Below, in pieces: positions 8,580 to 17,200 of a stretch of DNA of 64,000 nt (positions are counted from its first letter, which is position 1; each line of letters opens with the position of its first letter). Origin of the DNA: Flavobacterium sp. N502540 (lineage in GTDB: Bacteria; Bacteroidota; Bacteroidia; Flavobacteriales; Flavobacteriaceae). A model generated the notes under the pieces. That model was not told where the DNA came from, did no database searches, and worked only from the letters and a program-made list of their open reading frames with translations. The stretch is from NCBI RefSeq assembly GCF_025947365.1, contig NZ_CP110012.1, positions 2,976,001 to 3,040,000 on the forward strand, in the 5' to 3' direction. The position numbers and the translations under genes are program-made.

Positions 8580-9338
8580 TTAAATCAGTTTATTACTGGT
8601 GGCATAAGCAATGGCCTCAGCAATATTTCCCACCCCCAGCTTGGTGAATAATTTTCTCTTGTGAAACTTAATAGTATCAGCCGATACAAACATGCTATCA
8701 GCCATGTTGGCAATGGTAAAACCCCTGATAGAATACTGTAAAACTTCCTTCTCACGGCTGGTTAGTTCTATCTTTTTCAGCACCTTCCAGAAACTCCCCT
8801 CAAGGTCATAACTGTAGATCTTATTTTCTCCTTTTTTATAAATTTTAATATTCCCCGACTGCAATTCAGAAGAAAGCGAGATAATGCAAATCGATTTCCA
8901 GATTTTACCGTCATTGGTCAGGAAAACAGGAGTCAGTTTTTGATTCACCAAAAAAGTCTTTCCATTGGGATTTTTCAATCTAAAGTCATAGGAGATGGTA
9001 TGATTCAGGCGTTCTTCTACAGGAATGTTTTGATAAAAATCAAAACCTATAGTGTTGATTTTTAGTAATAAATCCAGGTCTTCTTTGACCACATACTTAA
9101 AATAAAAGGCATATCCAAGTTCCTGAACCTCTGCCGGAGTGTGATCACATAAGAATAATGGATTTTCGGACACATACTCAAACCCCTTTTTTTCGTAATC
9201 AATAATATAAATACTGCTGTAAGTTGTTCTGGCAAATGCTTTGACCAGTTCTAAATAATTTCCAAGTTTGTCTTTTTCATCTTCAGAGATCTTCTGAACG
9301 GTGTTGTTTGTGGAAAAAAAGTCGTTTTCAATTACCAT
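8580..9338 (-). CDS. PAS-LuxR family transcriptional regulator, copy 1
   Basis: This 252-aa protein has a C-terminal GerE/LuxR helix-turn-helix at about residues 186-250. It shows the typical LTSREKEVLQ start, GFTIANMADSMFVSADTIKFH recognition region and KLFTKLGV. The N-terminal part (about 35-165) looks like a PAS sensor: YIIDYEKKGFEYVSENP at the start and a K-x-W-x-x-x-C-I-I-S strand at the end. It is not the autoinducer-binding domain of classical LuxR, and no receiver-domain Asp pattern is present, so a small ligand is the likely input. It is transcribed away from the GNAT gene, with a palindromic operator candidate between them. Copy 2 (35751-36509) differs at very few residues, e.g. DK versus GR near residue 23. 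It probably controls the cassette and the NRPS operon. Confidence 0.88.
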   Translation of the reverse strand: MVIENDFFSTNNTVQKISEDEKDKLGNYLELVKAFARTTYSSIYIIDYEKKGFEYVSENPLFLCDHTPAEVQELGYAFYFKYVVKEDLDLLLKINTIGFDFYQNIPVEERLNHTISYDFRLKNPNGKTFLVNQKLTPVFLTNDGKIWKSICIISLSSELQSGNIKIYKKGENKIYSYDLEGSFWKVLKKIELTSREKEVLQYSIRGFTIANMADSMFVSADTIKFHKRKLFTKLGVGNIAEAIAYATSNKLI

Positions 9339-9487
9339 ATTTTAATAGTTTTTTAACAGGTTGTGAATATAGGAAAAATTGGAGATATGATGTTAAATTA
9401 ATTTTATTTCTATACGAATTTAACTTCATTTCAATAAAAATGATATTTGGGTTTTTGGCCGTTTTTTTTCTTCTAAAGTCCATTTTT

Positions 9488-9513
9488 AAAAACTACACTT
9501 AAGGGTAGTTTTT
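9488..9513. promoter_or_regulatory. Operator candidate 1, copy 1 (26-bp palindrome containing ACTAC-N8-GTAGT)
   Basis: Perfect 9-bp arms AAAAACTAC and GTAGTTTTT flank an 8-bp core centred on CTTAAG; 12 of 13 base pairs are symmetric. It lies in the divergent LuxR/GNAT spacer, 78 bp before the GNAT start. It is retained exactly at 36658-36683, although the neighbouring spacer has diverged. Size and symmetry suit a dimeric LuxR-type helix-turn-helix protein. Confidence 0.7.
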
Positions 9514-9591
9514 GATTAAAATACTGTAAACTAGTATTTTGTGTAATATGAAGCGTAAATTGTGGTGATAGTTTTGGAGAAAACAAACACT

Positions 9592-10278
9592 ATGAAACTC
9601 GCCAAAAACAACCACACCGCAATTAGTCGGAATGACATCTTCCGTATGTCAAAATTTGTAGTCACAGAAAACTTCAATCACCACTCTAATGAAGTTTTTC
9701 CGGGCCACTATCAAAAAGATATTGATGCCGTTTACAAAGAAGAAATGAAGTTCCTTGAAAACTCCAAAATATTCGCCTTCAAAAACGAATTGGGAGACTT
9801 TACCGGCACGATCAGAGTTCTAAAATGGGATTTTATTACTCCACTTCCTATTCAAAAAATGTTTGGGATCAACCCTTTTTTATGTGCAGAAGGAGATGCC
9901 ATCAATGAAATCTGGCACATTGGACGTTTTGCCATTAAAAAAGGTGTTCGTGATGTTAACCTGCTAAAAAAACTATTGGTTTGTGCCATTGCACCGGTTT
10001 GCAAACACAAAGACAATATGGCCTTTGCCGAAATCGATGCCAAACTGCTTCGCGTACTAACCCTAATGGGCATCAAAGCAAAAATTGTGGGCAAATCAAT
10101 CGAATACCTGGGATCAGAAACGATACCTGTATCGATGTCTTATAATGGTCTTATTACTTTTTACAACGAGAACAAACATTTAGTTACACCGGAAGATTTT
10201 GAGCTTTCTTCTGTAAAGGATAAACTACCCAATAAGGTAGTATTTAACGCTAACCAATTGAACTACACTTTGGTGTAG
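9592..10278 (+). CDS. GNAT-fold acyltransferase resembling LuxI/FeeM signal synthases, copy 1
   Basis: The ATG at 9592 is preferred to a GTG 30 bp upstream; it gives 228 residues starting MKLAKNNH. The order of motifs follows acyl-homoserine-lactone synthases. First comes an acceptor region with GDFTGTIRVLKWD, followed by LPIQKMFG. Next is NEIWHIGRFAIKKG (E106, W108, R112, F113), matching the LuxI W-E-x-S-R-F-A block. Last is a helix and strand pattern DAKLLRVLTLMGI leading to GKSIEYLGSETIPV, matching the LuxI C-terminal G-x-x-x-x-x-G-x-E region. Such enzymes transfer an acyl chain from acyl-ACP or acyl-CoA to an amino acid or SAM. The substrate cannot be read from the sequence. Pairing with a divergent LuxR-type regulator supports a signal-synthase role. 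An N-acyl amino acid synthase feeding the NRPS is the alternative. Confidence 0.65.
   Translation: MKLAKNNHTAISRNDIFRMSKFVVTENFNHHSNEVFPGHYQKDIDAVYKEEMKFLENSKIFAFKNELGDFTGTIRVLKWDFITPLPIQKMFGINPFLCAEGDAINEIWHIGRFAIKKGVRDVNLLKKLLVCAIAPVCKHKDNMAFAEIDAKLLRVLTLMGIKAKIVGKSIEYLGSETIPVSMSYNGLITFYNENKHLVTPEDFELSSVKDKLPNKVVFNANQLNYTLV
10224..10241. promoter_or_regulatory. Operator candidate 2, copy 1 (ACTAC-N8-GTAGT)
   Basis: This has the same 5-8-5 palindrome spacing as operator candidate 1, but inside the last 55 bp of the GNAT coding sequence. ACTAC is at 10224-10228 and GTAGT at 10237-10241. It is present identically in the second cassette. It may bind the same regulator to control the NusG-like gene and NRPS operon downstream. 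Confidence 0.5.
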
Positions 10279-10279
10279 T
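10262..10279. promoter_or_regulatory. Operator candidate 3, copy 1 (ACTAC-N8-GTAGT)
   Basis: ACTAC (10262-10266) and GTAGT (10275-10279) overlap the GNAT stop codon, 38 bp after candidate 2. The left half ACTACACTT is identical to the left half of candidate 1. It lies about 250 bp upstream of the NusG-like gene, a plausible position for control of that transcript. Confidence 0.5.
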
Positions 10280-10482
10280 AGCATTTGAAAACCTATATTG
10301 TAAATTTACTTCAGTAAAAATAAGTAGTTGGATTAGCAACTTTCAGATTTTTACAACACACTCAAAAGGAATCAAAATTTACCTTGAGAGTTCCAACAAA
10401 AACATCATTACCAAAATTACTTTAGAGTAAAAAAGGTAAAGCTATTAAACCAAAAAACGTATCTAAAAAAAATAACCATGTG

Positions 10483-10509
10483 ACTGGTAATAGCGCAGCT
10501 ATGTCCGGT
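10483..10509 (+). promoter_or_regulatory. Hairpin in the leader of the NusG-like gene, copy 1
   Basis: A 27-nt stem-loop has five terminal pairs (one G-U), a 2x2 internal loop, five further pairs (ATAGC/GCTAT) and a GCA loop. It ends 20 bp before the ATG at 10530. The whole 251-bp gap 10279-10529 is identical in the second copy (hairpin at 37653-37679), so conservation alone does not prove function. It holds no other gene. Confidence 0.45.
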
Positions 10510-10529
10510 GACGAAAAAAACCAAATAAT

Positions 10530-11063
10530 ATGGATCGAAAACAAGGTTGGCATGTCCTTTATGTAAAGTACAGACATGAGAGTAAAGTCTACAAAGAATT
10601 AATGGAAAAAAAATTAGAAGCTTTTTTGCCTATGGCCACCAGCATTAGACAATGGAGTGACCGAACCAAGAAAATTGAAATTCCGTTATTTCCCAGTTAT
10701 GTTTTTGTAAACATTAAAAACAACAAAGACTTTCATGATGCTTTAAATGTAGAGAGCGGTTGTTCCTACTTGTCTTTCGGCAAAGAATACGGCAAAGTTT
10801 CCGAAGAAGAAATCGCTTATATCAAACTCTTTACCCAGGGAAAAGAGATCACCGATGTTCAAGTCGAATCGGCACTGCCAAAAATAGGCGATAAACTTAA
10901 AATCGAGCATGGTGAACTATCAGGTTTGGAATGCGAAGTTTTCAGAGTCGACAATCAGCACAGAATCAGTGTAAGATTAAGTTCATTGCGCCAGAATATA
11001 TCAGCGATAATACCTTTGTCGTATTTATCCAATCCCGAAGAAAACGTCTTTGCAAAGGCGTAG
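10530..11063 (+). CDS. Specialised NusG paralogue (UpxY/RfaH/LoaP-like antiterminator), copy 1
   Basis: This 177-aa protein has an N-terminal NGN domain (about residues 5-100), starting GWHVLYVKYRHESKVYKEL, with the conserved IPLFPSYVFVNI strand. A C-terminal KOW-type region follows (about 118-165), with IGDKLKIEHGELSGLECEVF. Housekeeping NusG assists elongation everywhere, whereas paralogues such as RfaH, Bacteroides UpxY and Firmicutes LoaP are recruited to single long operons and suppress termination. Its position directly before NRPS1, with terminator-like hairpins at 11131-11166 and 20655-20689, fits that role. The encoded protein is identical to that of the second copy at 37700. Confidence 0.88.
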   Translation: MDRKQGWHVLYVKYRHESKVYKELMEKKLEAFLPMATSIRQWSDRTKKIEIPLFPSYVFVNIKNNKDFHDALNVESGCSYLSFGKEYGKVSEEEIAYIKLFTQGKEITDVQVESALPKIGDKLKIEHGELSGLECEVFRVDNQHRISVRLSSLRQNISAIIPLSYLSNPEENVFAKA

Positions 11064-11130
11064 TTTTTAGACACCTCATTTCCTTATTTTCAAAGGAAAA
11101 CACCCTATAAATCTTACTATACTATCAATT

Positions 11131-11166
11131 ACCCTCTGTAGTGAAATCAGGGGGTGGTTGTTTTTT
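11131..11166 (+). terminator. Terminator-like hairpin between NusG-like gene and NRPS1
   Basis: ACCCTCTG (11131-11138) pairs with CAGGGGGT (11148-11155; one G-U pair) around a 9-nt loop, followed by GGTTG and six T. It lies 68 bp after the NusG-like stop and 75 bp before the NRPS1 ATG, so it would have to be read through if NRPS1 is transcribed from upstream. Confidence 0.55.
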
Positions 11167-11240
11167 ACCCATACTACAAATCAAAATGGTACGATAACCT
11201 TACGTTTTCAGTATTTATTCAAATTATAAAAAGCAGACTT

Positions 11241-14200
11241 ATGAAAAATAATGTCACAAATGTTCAGAAATATATCTGGCTTGATCAGATACTTGACAAT
11301 GAATCACCAAAATACAATATTGGCGGTTATGCATTTATTAACGGAAGTGTTGATGTGGAGCGTTTTAAAACAGCATTCAATATTCTGATTAAAGAGAACG
11401 ATATTTTTTCTTTTGTTTTTGAAGAAAAGAGTGGTTTTCCTGTATATACACTTCAGGAAACAAACAGTGATTTGGCATTAACCTGCATAGAAGAGTCAGA
11501 TGAATTAAAAGCGATTCAAATGATAGAGAAAGATTTTATAGTGCCTTTTGATATAGAGAAGGATAAACAGCTTTATAAAATGTGGCTGATTCAAACAGCT
11601 CCTGAAACGTATATCTGGTATTCGAAACTTCATCACATTATAGCAGATGGATTTTCGTTTCAGTTGTTGTTTAACAAAGTGAAAAGAATCTATGAACAAT
11701 TAGGCACAGCCGCTGTATATGATGAGGTATGTATAGAGAAAAACAAAATGTCTTATGAGTCTTTTATAGCATTAGACAGTGTTTACAGAGCTTCAGATGA
11801 TTTTTCGAATGACAGAAAATTTTGGTTAGGACGTTATGAAAATTTACCTTCTTTGATTTATACCGGTACCAATAAATCGGCAAGTCACAGTAATATTGAA
11901 ATGGTACTTACCGAAGCAGAAAATGAAGCTTTATGGGCATTTGTAAAAGCAGAAAGACTAAGCATTTTTCACTTGTTGATCGGGTGTTTCTCTATCGTAT
12001 TGTCTAAATATTACAACAGAGAAGAAATTAATTTGGGGATGCCTATTTTAAACCGAAAAAATGCTGCCGAAAAAAATACATTCGGGCCATTTCTTAGCAT
12101 GTTGCCATTAAAACTTTCTTTGGAAACAACAGCAACCGTAAGTGATTTTATCAAAGAGATTAAAAGCACGCTTTTTATGTGCTACAGACATCAGCGTTTT
12201 CAGCAGGCCGACATCCTGCGAAATCTGCCACAGGAAACCTCAAAGCTTTATGATGTACGATTGTCATACGAGCGCATGCAATACGAATCTGAATTTTCGG
12301 GGAATAAAGCGAGCATACATCCATTGTCTAATGACAGTGAAGAAGATCCTATTTCTATTCACGTTTTTGAAGGGATCAATGGAGATCTTAGTTTTAGATT
12401 TGATATCAATGAAAAATATGTGTCAAAATTTGAAGCCAATCAGCTGATTGCTTCTTTCAGAAAAGTATTGACAGAATTACAGGAGACCAATCATACTGTT
12501 ATAGCCGAGATTGAAATTTCGAGCAAAGAACAGTTAGAAGAAATACAAGCAATTTCAAAAGGACCTGTTGTAAAAAGACCGGAACAGACTTTCTTAAATC
12601 TTTGGAATGCTGCTGTAGCGGGCTATAGTTCAAAAACAGCGGTTTCTTGTCAAACTAATTTTTTAACTTATGAAACCCTTGATGCACGAGCTACTATTAT
12701 AGCTTCCTATTTACAGTCCAGCGGCGTTAAAAAAGGAGATAAGGTAGGAGTGATGCTTTCGAGATCTGAAAAAAGTATTATTGGAATTTTGGCAGCCTTA
12801 AAAACGGGAGCTGTTTATGTACCTATTGATAATGCATATCCGGAGGAAAGAAAACACTATATTATAAAAGATGCCGGCTTAGGTTTTATCTTAACAGATT
12901 CATTTTCCAATTCTATTTCAGAAGACAAAGAATACAATATAGATCGTATTCCGGAAGAGCATAAAATAGCGAAAAACTATATTCCTGTTGCTTTGAAACC
13001 TGAAGATGAGGCTTATATTATTTATACTTCCGGTTCAACAGGAGACGCTAAAGGTGTTGTTATCAATCATGCTTCTTTATACGATTATGTGCTTACATTT
13101 GGCACTTATTTTAATCTTACTGAAGAAGATATTGTACTACAGCAGGCTTCTACTGCTTTTGATACTTCTGTAGAAGAAATTTTCCCGATTTTATCAGTAG
13201 GAGGGAATTTAGTGATTGCTCCTGATACAAAAGATTTTAATGAATTACTGAAAGATTGTGAGCGTTTCAGAATTACTTTATTGAGTACGAATCCTTTTGT
13301 ACTGCAATACCTTAATGACAATCATAAAAATTACAATTTTAATTTTAAAAACATTATTAGCGGAGGCGATACACTAAAACCACACCAGGTAGATCAGCTT
13401 ACCGCTAGTTATGATATCTACAATACCTATGGCCCTACAGAAAGTACAGTCTGTGCGACCTATTATAAAGTGAATGAAACAGACACTTCATTTCCTATCG
13501 GGAAACCAATTACCAATAGAGGAGTATACCTATTAGACGGAACAAAAATATTACCAAAAGGAGCCATTGGAGAAATTGGACTTTCCGGTTTAGGTTTGGC
13601 AGTTTCTTATCTCAATAAAAAAGAATTGACAGCTAATGCTTTTGTCCATATAAATGGAGAACGTATCTACAAAACCGGAGATTTAGGAAAGTGGAGCATA
13701 GACAATAATTTGATTTTTTATGGCAGAAAAGACAGTCAGCTTAGTTACAAAGGATATCGTATTGAAGTAGGAGAAATCGAACAGGCCATACAAAAAGTAA
13801 ATGCATACGTGGTAGACAGTTATGTGTGTATTAACGAAGTGGGAGGAATGCCAATTTTGATTGCTTATTTAGTAGCAAACGAGTCTTTTATAAATATATC
13901 TTCTTTAGTAATTGATTTAAAAACTCATTTGCCGGAATTTATGATTCCGACGCATTTTGTAATCTTAGATGCTATTCCTTTAATTCCTAACGGAAAAATT
14001 GATATTAAGAGTTTACCGGAACCTAAAACCGTAAACATCGCAGAAGCTGTTCAATTGCCGGTAACACCCGAAGAAAAAGAGATCGCCTCAATCTGGCAGG
14101 AATTATTACGCCTTGATCAGGTTGATGTAAACGTGAGTTTTTTCGAATTAGGAGGACACTCTTTATTGGCCAATCAGTTTATAAGCAGTTTACGTGATCA

Positions 14201-17200
14201 AAAAGGAATTGAATTGTCGTTAAGAGATTTTTACAAATCTCCTACTATCAAAGAAATCAGTGAACTGGTTCCTACTTTAAACAAAAAAGAAGTTCAAAAT
14301 ATTAAAGCTCCTGAGCAAGAGTTGTACCCGTTGTCTTTTTCACAAGAAAGATTATGGTTTTTAAATCAGCTGAATACTGCCGATACTTCTTATCACGTAT
14401 CAAGAGCAATGAAATTAAAAGGTTTTGTTGAGGTTGCCGCACTCGAAGAAACGTTTGCAAAACTGATCAAAAAACATGAGATTTTAAGAACTGTTTTTGT
14501 GAATCAGGAAGGTAAGCCTTATCAAAAAATACTACCTCCATTTGGATATACCATTCCAGTTGTAGATTATACCGGAATAAAAAATAAAGAAAATAAAGAG
14601 AAAGTAATTGCCGATAGTCTGGAAAGAATAGAGAGCCGTGCTTTTGAAATTGAAGAAGGACCGCTTTTTAGAATAGAATTATTAAAGTTCTCCGATCAGG
14701 AAAGTGTACTCGTATTTTGTGAGCACCATTTAATTTTAGACGGATGGACTCAGGGAATCTTATTTAGAGATTTCGTTGATATTTATAATGAATTAAAAAG
14801 AGATCCTGATTTTGAGGCAGAGAAGCCTGAAGTTACTTTTAAAGATTATGCTTATTGGGAAAGAAATAGTCTGAACGAAAGTGTTATCAGCGAAAAATTG
14901 AATTATTGGGAAAACAAATTTGAAGGTTTTTCTAACGGATTGTTGTTGCCTTTAGATTTCGAAAGAGAGGAAACTGCCGTGAAAAAAGGAGGTACGATAG
15001 AGCACGTATTTTCATTAGATTTTTCCGAAAAACTACGTCAGTTTTCCGAAAAACAAGACGTATCGTTGTTTATCACAATGCTCGCAGCTTTTAAAATAGT
15101 GCTGCATAAATTTAGCAATCAAACCGATATTTCTGTGGGGACAGCTGTTGCCAACAGACGTTATAAAGAATTTCAGGAAGTTTTAGGTATGATTGTAAAT
15201 ACGATTGCATTACGTACTACGTTTAGCAATGAAAATTCCTTAACGGAGGTACTTAACGAGGTGAAAGAAACCTGTCTGGATGCTTATTCTTATGATGATA
15301 CCCCTTTTGGAAAAGTGGTAGAAAGAATAAATCCGGAAAGGAGTTTAAATCTGCATCCGTTATTTCAATACATGTTTAGTTTTGTGAACGTTCCGGTACA
15401 AAGCATGTCTTTGCTGGATGCAGACATCGAAATTTTGAACGGGCACAATAAAACATCCCGATTTGATATTAGTGTAGTTATCAATACCGTATACGAGCAA
15501 ATCGATTCTTTAACAGATAATAAACCGGACAGAAGAATTTCGGTCGAATGGGATTACAATGCAGGGATCTTTAAGCATGCCACAATGAAACGTGTCCTGA
15601 AAGCATACCTTAAAGTTTTAGAGGCTCTTGTTGAAAACCCTGCGCAATCACTGGCAAGTTTGGATTACATTTCAAGTTCAGAGAAAGCGATCCTTCTGGA
15701 AGATTTTAGTACTTCAAAAACGGAAGAGGCAGTAGCAATTACAGCCGTTGAAATGTTCGAACAGCAAGTGGTGCAAACCCCTGATGCTGTAGCAGTAGTT
15801 TTTGAGAACAGATCGCTGACTTACAAAGAACTCCATGAGCTTTCCAGCCAGTTGGCACATTATTTATTGAATGAGTATGAGATAAAAACAGAAGACCTTA
15901 TTGCTGTAAAATTAGAGCGCAGCGAGTGGATTTACACCTCTCTTTTGGCCGTATTGAAGACCGGCGGTGTTTATGTTCCTATAGATCCGGGTTATCCGGA
16001 GCAAAGAATTGCTTATATCGAGCAAGACAGTAAATGTAAAGTTGTTATTGACGAGAAGTTATTGGCGAATTTCATCTCCCGTCAGGACAATTATCCAACC
16101 ACATTACCTGTTATTTCTTTGACTCCGGAGAACCTCATGTATGTCATTTATACCTCAGGTTCCACAGGACAGCCCAAAGGAGTAATGATCGAGCACAAAA
16201 GTTTGGTGAATTATATCCTAAACCAAAAAGAAGAATTCGGGTTTGATGCGTCCGATCGTATCGTACAATTCTCCAACAACGCTTTTGATGCGTCAATGGA
16301 ACAGATCTTTTTAGCTTTTTTTAGCGGAGCCACCCTGATAGGCGCTTCCAAAGAGCGTATTATTGATCTGACCGACTTTATAAACCTATTGAAAGAACAT
16401 AGTGTAACCCACCTGCATGCCACCCCGGGTTATTTGTCACATTTAGAGCATCTTTCTGCCTGCAAGACCCTAAAAAGAATCGTTGCAGCAGGAGAAGTAT
16501 GTCCAAAAAATCTGGCCGAAAAAATGATCAAAATAGCCGACTTCTACAACAAGTACGGCCCAACAGAAACCACCATTAGTGCTGTTATGGGAAGAGTAGA
16601 GCAGAGCGATCTGCAAAGAAATCTCATTCCAATTGGTAAACCCTTAAAAGACAGCCAGATCTATATCCTGTCCGATAACCTGGAATTACAGCCCATTGGT
16701 GTATTTGGAGAACTGTGCATCTCCGGAAACAGCCTGTCCAGAGGATACCTGAACAACCCTGAACTCACCGAAGAAAAATTCATCGCCCATCCCTTCATTG
16801 CAGGGGCCAGACTCTACAAAACAGGCGATCTGGGCCGATGGCTACCTGACGGCAGCATCGAACTCACAGGTAGAAAAGACCAGCAGGTAAAAGTAAGAGG
16901 CCACCGAATAGAACTTGGTGAAATCGAACATGCCTTATTAACACAAGACAGTATCAGTCAGTGTGTTGTGGCCGTACAAAACATAGAGGCAGAACCCGCA
17001 ATAGTAGCCTATGTGGTAGGAGAAAAAGAGCTTGACAAACAAGAACTTCGTGCCCAATTGAGCCAATATTTACCCGATTATATGCTTCCGGGTTACTATG
17101 TCCAATTAGACGCCATTGCATTAACCTCCCATGGTAAAGTGGATCTAAAAGCATTGCCTAAAGTGGATGTAAACGACAAGATTCAGCAAGAATATACCGC

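Larger units (their letters stand above)
8343..11071. repeat. Duplicated regulatory cassette, copy 1 (about 2.7 kb, direct)
   Basis: This segment is nearly identical to 35527-38241 in the same orientation, offset about 27,170 bp. It covers an intergenic repeat zone, the PAS-LuxR gene, the divergent spacer, the GNAT gene, its 3' non-coding region and the NusG-like gene. Identity stops within a few bases of the NusG-like stop codon on one side and at the heptamer zone on the other. From 9811 to 10813 I see no difference between copies. The differences found are in the outer parts and in the middle of the divergent spacer. Confidence 0.95.

Noticed and set aside
8580..9338. Classical acyl-homoserine-lactone receptor (LuxR)
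   Set aside because: The N-terminal region looks like a PAS domain, not an autoinducer-binding domain; only the helix-turn-helix is LuxR type.
9308..9502. 64-codon plus-strand frame in the LuxR-GNAT spacer
   Set aside because: It overlaps the LuxR start and the diverged part of the spacer; it is not conserved in copy 2 and contains the operator palindrome.
9480..9592. TAnnTTTG -7 promoter element before the GNAT gene
   Set aside because: The closest strings (near 9506-9514 and 9534-9541) miss the consensus by one base or spacing, so no promoter is called.
10501..10566. 21-codon frame overlapping the NusG-like start, as a regulatory upstream ORF
   Set aside because: Both cassette copies are identical here, so there is no evidence of selection on the frame. 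It is mentioned only as part of the leader finding.
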